Origin: an uncultured Collinsella sp.
GTDB taxonomy: Bacteria; Actinomycetota; Coriobacteriia; Coriobacteriales; Coriobacteriaceae
Direction: 5' to 3'
DNA length: 9,853 bases
Assembly: GCA_900548255.1 (NCBI GenBank)
Contig: URKH01000073.1
Coordinates: 1-9,853 of the forward strand
The position numbers and the translations under genes are program-made. The notes beneath the pieces are model-generated. The model had not been told where the DNA came from. It saw only the letters and a program-made list of their open reading frames with translations, and ran no database searches. Shown one piece after another: positions 1 through 7,340 of this stretch. The first letter of the stretch is position 1; the number at the start of each line of letters is the position of its first letter.

Positions 1-136
1 TCTCTTTTATCGACTTGCCCCGCCTCTCCACGGTGCTCTTGTCGAGGTCGCACTCGTCCATGGCCTCGCGCCTGGGCTTTCCGGCGTTGTGGAGATCGAC
101 TATCTTCCTCTTGAACTCGTCGGTGAAATGCCTCGG
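1..136 (-). mobile_element. IS3-type OrfA transposase, N-terminal part (runs off window, no start seen)
   Basis: Read on the minus strand from 136 down to 1, the frame gives PRHFTDEFKRKIVDLHNAGK followed by PRREAMDECDLDKSTVER. This is the usual N-terminus of IS3-family OrfA: a short basic segment and then a helix-turn-helix that binds the element's terminal repeats. The 3' part, and any OrfB with the DDE catalytic domain, would lie left of the window. The frame stays open upstream to a TAG at 236-238 but contains no ATG, GTG or TTG. At 137-139, where relatives I recall begin with ATG before Pro-Arg-His, the codon is AGA. The tryptophan usual after STVER in relatives is replaced by arginine. 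The start is therefore probably decayed, or it is a non-standard codon. The family call rests on memory of related proteins, not on a search. Confidence 0.55.
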
Positions 137-288
137 TCTGGGGCCGGTCGAGGCCGAGCCCCCGGTCCGGCTGGGGTAGCATGTCGCTGCGGACCACTGT
201 CTTTCCTCTCGTTGAATATCTAGGCGCTGACGATTCTAGGCGATGGCCCTCTCTTGCTTCTTACACCTCGATTGTGCTCGCTACCCCC

Positions 289-324
289 AGCGGGTCCGGA
301 TCGAGCGATCCGGACCCGCTTTTG
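289..324 (+). terminator. Intrinsic terminator with no visible upstream gene
   Basis: A perfect 15-base inverted repeat has arms 289-303 and 306-320 (AGCGGGTCCGGATCG and its complement), giving a very stable GC-rich stem with a tight loop, followed by TTTT at 321-324. The flanking CCCC/GGGG could extend the stem. The U-tract follows only in the plus direction, so it should end transcripts arriving from the left on the plus strand. The only coding sequence to its left in the window is the minus-strand transposase fragment, so the gene it served has been displaced or lies beyond the insertion. Confidence 0.7.
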
Positions 325-342
325 GGGTTTGCCGGAAACCCG

Positions 343-551
343 GTGGTCAAAAAAGGCCAAATATGAGTACTGTTACCAGTTTGGTGGCAGCCAAATGGCC
401 TCAAAAATCGGTGCCAGAGGCCAAAAGCGCATCGATTTTCGTTCTTCAGAGTCGCGATCGGGCTCCAAACAAGGCGATTTTGCTGCTCTGGACCGGAAAA
501 TCGATGCTACTAATTTGGTGACAGTACTCATATTTGGCCCTTTTTGACCAC
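343..551. repeat. Palindromic repeat element, about 209 bases, with 36-base terminal inverted repeats
   Basis: The outer arms are 343-378 and 516-551. They match at 34 of 36 positions when one is reverse-complemented (core GGCCAAATATGAGTACTGT). Further pairs lie inside: GCATCGATTTTC at 429-440 with its exact complement at 496-507, GGCCTC 397-402 with GAGGCC 417-422, and TTTGG/CCAAA around 380-395. The whole block could fold into a long branched hairpin. No convincing protein is encoded, and the short open frames crossing it follow the repeat's symmetry. This looks like a MITE or another multicopy intergenic element, or a structured RNA. I see no clear target-site duplication. Only one copy is present here, so its multicopy nature is inferred. 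Confidence 0.75.
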
Positions 552-584
552 TGCCCCTTGGTCCAGGACAAAACGGGCTGCCCG

Positions 585-653
585 AATCATGGGGCGGGTC
601 CATTTTCGGCTGTCCTCAGCTTGCCAGTTCGAAAATGGACCTGCCGCATGATT
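585..653. repeat. Imperfect 24-base inverted repeat
   Basis: The arms 585-608 and 630-653 match at 22 of 24 positions when one is reverse-complemented (shared core GGTCCATTTTCG), with a loop of 21 bases. No U-tract follows, so it is a poor intrinsic terminator. It lies 34 bases after the larger palindromic element and may be part of the same repeat block, or an independent remnant. No coding frame across it is credible. Confidence 0.65.
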
Positions 654-672
654 GAATCTTTATTTCAACTTT

Positions 673-716
673 ACACCTAGGTTTACAGCTGTCTTGTCAG
701 CTGTAAACCTAGGTGT
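673..716. promoter_or_regulatory. Nested palindromic operator before nadA, probable NiaR site
   Basis: The arms ACACCTAGGTTTACAGCTG (673-691) and their exact complement (698-716) flank a six-base centre, TCTTGT. Each arm holds two smaller palindromes, ACCTAGGT and CAGCTG. On the plus strand TTTACACCT (670-678) and TTTACAGCT (682-690) form half-sites 12 bases apart, mirrored on the other side, so up to four half-sites may exist. The dyad covers the -35 hexamer and the spacer of the nadA promoter, a position suited to repression. A 3H-domain repressor gene closes the same operon, and NiaR (YrxA) is known to repress NAD synthesis genes when niacin is plentiful. Assigning this dyad to NiaR is an inference. 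Confidence 0.75.
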
Positions 717-722
717 CATACT
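694..722 (+). promoter_or_regulatory. Promoter of nadA-nadB-nadC-niaR
   Basis: A -35 TTGTCA (694-699, 5 of 6 to consensus) and a -10 CATACT (717-722, 4 of 6) are separated by exactly 17 bases. The -35 lies at the dyad centre of the palindrome 673-716 and the -10 begins directly after its right arm, so a bound repressor would exclude RNA polymerase. A leader of roughly 30 bases would lead to the nadA start. Confidence 0.6.
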
Positions 723-757
723 AAAGCCCCAAGATTCGCCAAAAGAGAGGGGCCTTG

Positions 758-1783
758 ATGGCACAGAGCGCGAACATGGATGCATCGGAGCTTGCACGCG
801 ATATCGCGGCCGGCCTAGCATCGGCAACGACGGCAACGGAGCGCGCGGCACTGGTGCCCGCAGAGCTCGTCGAGGCCATTCAGCAACTAAAAGCCCAACG
901 TGACGCGGTAATCCTGGCGCACTACTATGTGGCGCCCGAGGTCCAAGCCGTTGCCGATTACGTCGGCGACAGTTTCTACCTGGCAAAACTCGCCAAGAGC
1001 CTGCCGCAGCAGACTATCGTGCTGTGCGGCGTGGAGTTTATGGGCGAGAGTGCCAAGCTGCTCAACCCCACCAAGACCGTGCTGCTGCCCGAGCCGGGCG
1101 CGGACTGCCCCATGGCTCACATGGTCAAGCGCGAGACGGTCGACGCGGCGCGCGCCGAGTACGGTGACGACCTTGCCGTGGTCTGCTACGTCAACTCCAC
1201 GGTCGAGATCAAGAGCTGGAGCGACGTGTGCGTCACCAGCTCCAACGCCGTCAAGATCGTGTCCGAGCTGCCGCAGCAGCACGTCCTGTTCATCCCCGAC
1301 CAAAACCTGGGCCGCTTCGTAGCCGAGCAGGTGCCGCAAAAGCACGTCATCCTCAACAACGGCTACTGCCCGCGCCATCACATCATCACCGTCGAGCAGA
1401 TCGTCGACGCGACGGAGGCCCACCCCGACGCGCTCGTGCTGGCGCATCCTGAGTGCAAGGCCGACGTCCTGGCCGAGGCCGACTACATCGGCTCCACCGC
1501 CGGCATCATCAAGTATGCCGAGGAGTCCGACGCCAGCGAGTTCATTATCGTGACGGTCCGCGGCGTGCTCTACGAGCTCGAGCGCCGCTGCCAGGGCACC
1601 GGCAAGAAGTTCCACTTCCCCGCGGTGCAGCCCACCTGCGTCAACATGGACCTCATCACGCTCGAAAAGCTCGTGCGCTGCCTGGAGACGGGCGAGGGCG
1701 AGGTGCAGATCGGCGTCTCGGACGAGGCGGCAGACCAGGCCAAGCTCACGCTCGACCGTATGCTCGAGTACGCAGCGCGCTAG
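758..1783 (+). CDS. nadA: Quinolinate synthase NadA
   Basis: NadA is a cytoplasmic [4Fe-4S] enzyme that condenses iminoaspartate with dihydroxyacetone phosphate to form quinolinate, the second step of de novo NAD synthesis. The product is 341 residues, close to the usual family length. Visible family motifs include ILAHYYVAPEVQ near residue 52, CGVEFMGESAKLL near 90, GADCPMAHM near 115, NNGYCPRHH near 200, LAHPECKADV near 228, GSTAGI near 245 and QPTCVNMDL near 291. By motif and spacing the cluster ligands are probably Cys117, Cys204 and Cys294. I chose the ATG at 758 because AGAGAGG at 744-750 is well spaced from it; a TTG at 755 lies just upstream in frame. It is the first gene of the operon and is followed by a hairpin before nadB. 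Confidence 0.95.
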   Translation: MAQSANMDASELARDIAAGLASATTATERAALVPAELVEAIQQLKAQRDAVILAHYYVAPEVQAVADYVGDSFYLAKLAKSLPQQTIVLCGVEFMGESAKLLNPTKTVLLPEPGADCPMAHMVKRETVDAARAEYGDDLAVVCYVNSTVEIKSWSDVCVTSSNAVKIVSELPQQHVLFIPDQNLGRFVAEQVPQKHVILNNGYCPRHHIITVEQIVDATEAHPDALVLAHPECKADVLAEADYIGSTAGIIKYAEESDASEFIIVTVRGVLYELERRCQGTGKKFHFPAVQPTCVNMDLITLEKLVRCLETGEGEVQIGVSDEAADQAKLTLDRMLEYAAR

Positions 1784-1786
1784 AAC

Positions 1787-1821
1787 AATGTGACATGAGG
1801 GACAGTCCCGCATGTCACATT
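1787..1821. repeat. REP-like palindrome between nadA and nadB
   Basis: AATGTGACATG (1787-1797) is exactly complementary to CATGTCACATT (1811-1821). Inside it GGGAC (1799-1803) pairs with GTCCC (1805-1809), with a single A/G mismatch between the two stems. The result is an almost uninterrupted 35-base hairpin 3 bases after the nadA stop and 18 bases before the nadB start. It has no U-tract. Its form resembles REP-type palindromes mobilised by Y1 (RAYT) transposases, but no such transposase gene is in the window. It may protect the upstream nadA transcript end. Confidence 0.7.
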
Positions 1822-1839
1822 ACAAGGGAGAGGATTCCT

Positions 1840-3216
1840 GTGGAAACCAAACAATACCCCGACATGGAGTGCGACGTCGTCATTGCCGGCTGTGGCGTGG
1901 CGGGCCTGTACGCGGCCCTCAATCTGCCGACGAGCACGCGCGTGATCATGCTCTCCAAGGGCGCTGTCGACGAGTGCGATTCGATGCTCGCGCAGGGCGG
2001 TATCTGCGTACTGCCCGAGGGCTCGGACTACGATGCCTTCTTTGAGGACACCATGCACGCCGGCCACTACGAGAATCGCCGCGAGAGCGTCGACATCATG
2101 ATCCGTTCGAGCCGTTCGGTCATCAACGACCTGCTAGCGATGGGCGTGGATTTTGAGCGCAAGGCCGACGGCAGCCTCAACTTTACCCGCGAGGGCGCGC
2201 ACAGCCGTCCGCGTATTGCCTTCCATGCCGACATTACGGGCAAGGAGATCACGACCAAGCTGCTCCAGGCCGTTCGCAAGCTGGATAACGTGCAGATTTT
2301 GGAGCACGTGGCCATGACCGACATCCTGACGGGCGAGCGTGACGGCGTCACGGTGTGTGTCGGTGTCGTCGCCGTTTCCGTGGACGAGGACAACTCGGTT
2401 CGTCCCGCCGACGAGCTGGCAAATGCCGCCGAGGGCGTGCATGCCGGCGAGCCGTTTAAGATTCATGCCCGCCGCACGCTGTGGGCGACAGGCGGTATCG
2501 GCGGCGTGTACGACCATTCGACTAACTACCCGCAGCTCACGGGCGATGCATGCTACATCGCTCAGGAGCATGGCATTAAGATGGAGCACCTGGACTACGT
2601 GCAGATTCACCCCACGGGGCTGTTCTCGCCGCAGCCGGGTCGCACCTTCCTGATCAGCGAGAGCTGCCGCGGCGAGGGCGCGATTTTGCTCAACGCCGCC
2701 GGCGAGCGCTTTACCGACGAGCTTCAGCCGCGCGATGTGGTCGCTGCCGCTATTCGCGAGCAGATGAAGCAGGACGGTACCGAGCACGAGTGGCTGAGTT
2801 TTGCCCCCGTCGAGCGCGATGTGGTGACCGGGCACTTTGCCAACATTCGCGCGCGCTGCCTGGAGGACGGCCGCGACATCTTGGACGAGCCCATCCCCGT
2901 TACGCCCACGCAGCACTACTTTATGGGTGGCGTATGGGTCGATAAGGACGGCCGCACCTCGATGCCCGAGCTCTACGCCGCGGGCGAGACGGCCTGCAAC
3001 GGCGTTCACGGCAAGAATCGCCTGGCTTCCAACAGCCTGCTCGAGTCCCTGGTTTGGGGCCGCCGTGCCGCCTGGTGCATGCGCACCGGCGAGTCGCTCG
3101 CCGTGGAGCAGGCGGGCGAGCCCGCGCTTGACGGGCGTCATCGCGCCCTGGGCGCCGAGACCCTTGCAATCGATGATTTGGCCCGTGCGGCCGGCACGCA
3201 GGCCGTGGAGGAGTAG
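1840..3216 (+). CDS. nadB: L-aspartate oxidase NadB, short form
   Basis: NadB is a flavoprotein that oxidises L-aspartate to iminoaspartate, the substrate of NadA. The FAD-binding Rossmann motif GCGVAGLYAALN begins near residue 17. SMLAQGGI, REGAHSRPRIAFH, QIHPTGLF, SESCRGEGA, TPTQHYFMGG and GVHGKNRLASNSLLES follow in family order, retaining the His and Arg residues expected around the dicarboxylate site. The GTG at 1840 is chosen because GGGAGAGG (1826-1833) sits 6 bases before it and the FAD motif starts shortly after; the same frame is open further upstream, but only as antisense-free read-through over nadA. The protein has 458 residues against about 530-540 for well-studied NadB proteins, and ends roughly 50 residues after the LLESLVWGRRAA segment. 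The C-terminal helical domain is therefore largely missing. A fumarate reductase-like flavoprotein is unlikely given the nadA/nadC context. Confidence 0.92.
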   Translation: METKQYPDMECDVVIAGCGVAGLYAALNLPTSTRVIMLSKGAVDECDSMLAQGGICVLPEGSDYDAFFEDTMHAGHYENRRESVDIMIRSSRSVINDLLAMGVDFERKADGSLNFTREGAHSRPRIAFHADITGKEITTKLLQAVRKLDNVQILEHVAMTDILTGERDGVTVCVGVVAVSVDEDNSVRPADELANAAEGVHAGEPFKIHARRTLWATGGIGGVYDHSTNYPQLTGDACYIAQEHGIKMEHLDYVQIHPTGLFSPQPGRTFLISESCRGEGAILLNAAGERFTDELQPRDVVAAAIREQMKQDGTEHEWLSFAPVERDVVTGHFANIRARCLEDGRDILDEPIPVTPTQHYFMGGVWVDKDGRTSMPELYAAGETACNGVHGKNRLASNSLLESLVWGRRAAWCMRTGESLAVEQAGEPALDGRHRALGAETLAIDDLARAAGTQAVEE

Positions 3217-3219
3217 ACC

Positions 3220-4080
3220 ATGAATCCCATTACCATGAAGCTCGTCGTCGATGATCTGATTTTGCAGGCTCTGCGCGAGGACATCACGTTTGAGGACGTG
3301 AGTACGGCGAGCGTGTGCCCTACGGCGCGCCCCGCTACCGTTGAGCTCATCGCCAAGGCCGATGGCATCATCGCCGGCTTGGATGTGTTCGCTCGCACTT
3401 TTGAGCTGCTGGATCCGCAGAGCTCCGTGTTGTTCGATGTCGCGGACGGCGACGAGGTGCACGCCGGTGACCACGTGGGCCAGGTGCGCGGCGATGCGCG
3501 CGTATTGCTTTCGGGCGAGCGCGTGGCGCTCAACTACCTGCAGCGCATGAGCGGCATCGCTACTTACACGCATCGGATGGCGGCCGCGCTCGAGGGCACC
3601 AAGACCGTGCTTGTCGACACGCGCAAGACCACGCCGGGCATGCGCGTCTTCGAGAAGGCAGCAGTCGAGATCGGCGGTGGCAGCAACCATCGCTACAACC
3701 TGTCGACGGCCGTCATGCTCAAGGACAACCATATTGACGCCGCCGGTGGTGTGACGCGTGCGATTGAGATGGCACGCGCCCACGCATCGTTTACCACGAC
3801 GGTCGAGATTGAGTGCGAGAACCTGGACATGGTACGCGAGGCCGTGGAGGCCGGTGCCGATATCATCATGCTCGACAACATGACCCACGACGACATGGCT
3901 GCAGCGATTGAGCTTATCGCCGGTCGTGCTAAGACCGAGTGCTCGGGCAACGTAGACGCCGACAACATTCGTGCCCTGGCCGACCTGGGTGTTGACTTTA
4001 TCAGTTCGGGGGCGTTGACGCACTCTGCGCCGATTCTCGACCTCTCGCTCAAGCACCTGCGTCTGCTGGACGGTAAATAA
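3220..4080 (+). CDS. nadC: Nicotinate-nucleotide pyrophosphorylase (carboxylating) NadC
   Basis: NadC is quinolinate phosphoribosyltransferase: quinolinate plus PRPP gives nicotinate mononucleotide, CO2 and pyrophosphate. The 286-residue length is typical. The N-terminal alpha/beta sandwich carries GERVALNYLQRMSGIAT (about 99-115). The barrel has DTRKTTPGMR (133-142), GGGSNHRYNLS (152-162) with KDNH (168-171), VEIECEN (195-201), DIIMLDNM (214-221) and SSGALTHSAP (262-271), covering the usual substrate-binding lysines, arginines and acidic residues. One small oddity is ECSGNVD at 240-246, where relatives usually have a Gly-Gly pair after the Ser. The start at 3220 has GGAGGAG at 3207-3213, overlapping the end of nadB, with 6 bases of spacing. 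Its stop overlaps the niaR start by one base. Confidence 0.95.
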   Translation: MNPITMKLVVDDLILQALREDITFEDVSTASVCPTARPATVELIAKADGIIAGLDVFARTFELLDPQSSVLFDVADGDEVHAGDHVGQVRGDARVLLSGERVALNYLQRMSGIATYTHRMAAALEGTKTVLVDTRKTTPGMRVFEKAAVEIGGGSNHRYNLSTAVMLKDNHIDAAGGVTRAIEMARAHASFTTTVEIECENLDMVREAVEAGADIIMLDNMTHDDMAAAIELIAGRAKTECSGNVDADNIRALADLGVDFISSGALTHSAPILDLSLKHLRLLDGK

Positions 4081-4625
4081 TGGACGCCCGCGAGCGTCGC
4101 CGTGCCATCATGGCCGTGCTCGAGGGGGCCAAAGATCCTGTCTCGGGCAGTGCGCTTGCCCGCGAGGTGGGCGTGAGCCGTCAGGTCGTGGTGCAGGACA
4201 TCGCCCTGCTGCGCGCTGACGGGCACGATATCGTCGCCACCAATCGCGGCTATGTACTACAGGAGGCCCCCAGCAGCCCCGCCGTGCCCACGCGCTTGGT
4301 CAAGGTTCGCCACAGCGTGGAGCAGGCAGGCGATGAGCTCACGAGTATCGTCGACGCCGGTGGCGCCGTGCTCAACGTGATCGTCAATCACCGCGTGTAC
4401 GGTAAGATCACGGCCGACTTGGACATTCGCAATCGTCGCGATGTTGAGCGCTACCTGCACGATATCGAGAGCGGCAAGAGCTTTCCACTACTAACGGTGA
4501 CGAGCGGCTACCACTTCCATCGCATTGCGGCAGAGGATGAGCAAACCCTCGACGAGATCGAGGCCATGCTCAAGGAGAAGGGCTACCTTGCCGATTTAAT
4601 GCCCTACGAGGATGATTTGTCCTAG
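4080..4625 (+). CDS. niaR: Niacin-responsive transcriptional repressor NiaR (HTH_11 plus 3H domain)
   Basis: A cytoplasmic DNA-binding repressor expected to turn off NAD synthesis genes when nicotinic acid is available. Residues 5-60 form a winged helix-turn-helix (GSALAREVGVSRQVVVQDI). Residues about 75-170 form the metal-binding 3H domain. His78, Glu86, His145 and His147 are spaced exactly like the metal ligands I recall for the Thermotoga maritima homologue (His79, Glu87, His146, His148), and His104 is also present. The length of 181 residues fits the family. The ATG at 4080 overlaps the nadC stop in a TAATG, which implies translational coupling and gives autoregulation with the NAD genes. 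Its probable operator is the palindrome at 673-716. The name YrxA is used for the Bacillus homologue. Confidence 0.88.
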   Translation: MDARERRRAIMAVLEGAKDPVSGSALAREVGVSRQVVVQDIALLRADGHDIVATNRGYVLQEAPSSPAVPTRLVKVRHSVEQAGDELTSIVDAGGAVLNVIVNHRVYGKITADLDIRNRRDVERYLHDIESGKSFPLLTVTSGYHFHRIAAEDEQTLDEIEAMLKEKGYLADLMPYEDDLS

Positions 4626-4634
4626 AACACATGC

Positions 4635-4673
4635 AAAAGGAGGCCTCCGCGGCGATGCGGAGGCCTCCTTTTT
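4635..4673. terminator. Bidirectional intrinsic terminator between niaR and the ferredoxin gene
   Basis: A 16-base perfect stem (4635-4650 with 4657-4672; core GGAGGCCTCCGC) encloses the loop GGCGAT. It has A-residues on the left and TTTTT on the right, so both strands read as a GC-rich hairpin followed by a U-tract. It lies 9 bases after the niaR stop and about 44 bases beyond the stop of the convergent ferredoxin gene, and can serve both. Confidence 0.9.
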
Positions 4674-4716
4674 GTTTGTGCACGGTGTACTTTTGAGTGT
4701 GCAGGTGGGGGAGTTG

Positions 4717-4902
4717 TTACTCCTCGACGATCTCGGTGATCGCGCCAGCGGGGCAAGCGTCCTGGCAAGCGCCACAGGCGACGCAGGAGTCCTCGTCAGC
4801 GACGGTAGCGACGTCCTGGAGCTCCAGAACGCCAGCGGGGCAGGAGTCGACGCAAACGCCACAAGCGATGCACTCGTCGGCATCAATTACGGGATGAGCC
4901 AT
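4717..4902 (-). CDS. 2[4Fe-4S] ferredoxin, clostridial type
   Basis: A 61-residue cytoplasmic electron carrier with two complete CxxCxxCxxxCP motifs: Cys11, 14, 17 and 21, and Cys40, 43, 46 and 50. Each binds one low-potential [4Fe-4S] cluster, and the two halves are visibly an internal duplication (ECIACGVCVDSCPAG and SCVACGACQDACPAG). The very acidic remainder is typical of anaerobe ferredoxins that serve pyruvate:ferredoxin oxidoreductase, hydrogenase or other redox enzymes; the partner cannot be read from the context. The start at 4902 gives MAHPVIDADE and has AGAGAGGAAA a few bases upstream on the minus strand. A longer frame starting at 4968 lacks that support and would add 22 unlikely residues. 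It is a single-gene unit convergent with niaR. A link to NadA/NadB iron-sulfur or redox chemistry is possible but unproven. Confidence 0.93.
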   Translation of the reverse strand: MAHPVIDADECIACGVCVDSCPAGVLELQDVATVADEDSCVACGACQDACPAGAITEIVEE

Positions 4903-4963
4903 GGTAGTTTCCTCTCTGTTGACCGACGCTACAGACGATGCGCGCCGGTTTGATTCGGGCAAA

Positions 4964-4991
4964 AACATACCACGGGAGCGACCGTTTGCAA
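4964..4991 (-). promoter_or_regulatory. Candidate promoter of the ferredoxin gene
   Basis: On the minus strand TTGCAA (plus 4986-4991) is followed after 16 bases by TATGTT (plus 4964-4969). Each matches 4 of 6 consensus positions. It would give a leader of about 55 bases before the start at 4902. No better pair was seen nearby, but neither hexamer is strong. Confidence 0.35.
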
Positions 4992-5050
4992 TACCCTCTG
5001 GCCGGCATCTTCATACCGTTCGCCGAGTATGCCAAGGTTTACTAAAAAAC

Positions 5051-5180
5051 GCGCAGGTGGGGCCGTTGAGCTGCGCAAATGTTAGCTAAAGGTGACTTGA
5101 AATATTGAGCTATTGAGCGCGCTTTTGGAAAGCGCATCCCGGAATCGGCGCTCAAAACGGGTCGCGCTTTCCTCGGGGGT
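5051..5180. other. Intergenic region with competing inverted repeats
   Basis: No gene is visible between the ferredoxin promoter region and dnaK. This part holds several overlapping dyads. GCGCAG (5051-5056) pairs with CTGCGC (5071-5076). A perfect tandem TATTGAGC occupies 5103-5110 and 5111-5118. TTGAGCGC (5113-5120) is the complement of GCGCTCAA (5148-5155). The segment GGAAAGCGC near 5127-5135 can pair either with the preceding GCGCTTT or with GCGCTTTCC near 5163-5171. These pairings are mutually exclusive. It could be a regulatory region, an unannotated RNA or a decayed repeat; the sequence does not decide which. Confidence 0.4.
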
Positions 5181-5246
5181 GCCCCAAGATCGTTCCGTGT
5201 GGCTCCGGTCCAAACCTCAGCCATCTCTACATAGATTTCGATAGAT

Positions 5247-5305
5247 TTGCCGAGAACTCAATCAGCGTATCTACCTGCGCATTTGAGAACCTAAACTCTC
5301 GGCAA
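5247..5305. promoter_or_regulatory. Nested dyad upstream of dnaK, candidate HspR operator region
   Basis: The outer arms TTGCCGAGA (5247-5255) and TCTCGGCAA (5297-5305) are exact complements. Inside them lie CTCAA (5257-5261) and TTGAG (5283-5287). TTGAGA and ACTCTC at 5283-5300 resemble the two halves of the actinobacterial HAIR operator (CTTGAGT, 7 bases, ACTCAAG) but with 6 bases between them and a poor right half. HspR, encoded as the fourth gene of this operon, is known in actinobacteria to repress dnaK through HAIR. A nearby ATAAGA-AA-TCTTAT dyad (5305-5318) adds to the symmetry. The assignment is inferred. Confidence 0.4.
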
Positions 5306-5335
5306 TAAGAAATCTTATATGAATTGACTTAGATT

Positions 5336-5366
5336 TTGTATATTCCGGCCCATAAGGGGATACACT
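5336..5366 (+). promoter_or_regulatory. Weak candidate dnaK promoter
   Basis: TTGTAT (5336-5341) and TACACT (5361-5366) are separated by 19 bases, which is longer than ideal. A better -35 hexamer, TTGACT (5324-5329), has no -10 at the right distance, and TATATT (5339-5344) lacks a -35. The AT-rich stretch 5306-5345 is the only likely promoter zone before dnaK, but the exact promoter is not clear. Confidence 0.3.
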
Positions 5367-5388
5367 ACATCCTGAAAGACAAGCCGAA

Positions 5389-5418
5389 GCGCCGCGTGAC
5401 AGACCGTCGAGGCGGCGC
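5389..5418 (+). other. Hairpin in the dnaK leader
   Basis: GCGCCGC (5389-5395) and GCGGCGC (5412-5418) form a seven-base GC-only stem with a 16-base loop, ending 11 bases before the AGAGAGGG ribosome-binding site (5430-5437). It does not cover that site, so a direct RNA-thermometer role is unlikely; it may stabilise the mRNA 5' end. Confidence 0.45.
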
Positions 5419-5445
5419 GAACGCAAAAGAGAGAGGGAATTTCTA

Positions 5446-7338
<1,893 letters not shown>

Positions 7339-7340
7339 TC

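Noticed and set aside
373..603. Short hypothetical protein frames (76-97 codons) across the repeat element on both strands
   Set aside because: They follow the inverted repeat, and peptides such as the MSTV series arise on both strands because of its symmetry. They lack ribosome-binding sites and homology I can recognise.
887..1813. A 308-codon minus-strand frame opposite nadA
   Set aside because: Antisense shadow of nadA with repetitive Asp/Val/Leu/His composition; it starts inside the REP-like palindrome.
2134..4056. A 640-codon open frame on the minus strand opposite nadB and nadC
   Set aside because: It is antisense to two clearly conserved genes. Its translation is biased toward Ala, Arg, Gly, His, Leu and Val without domain motifs, as expected from the complement of GC-rich codons.
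5324..5344. TTGACT with TATATT as the dnaK promoter
   Set aside because: The hexamers are only 9 bases apart, which is incompatible with a sigma-70-type promoter.
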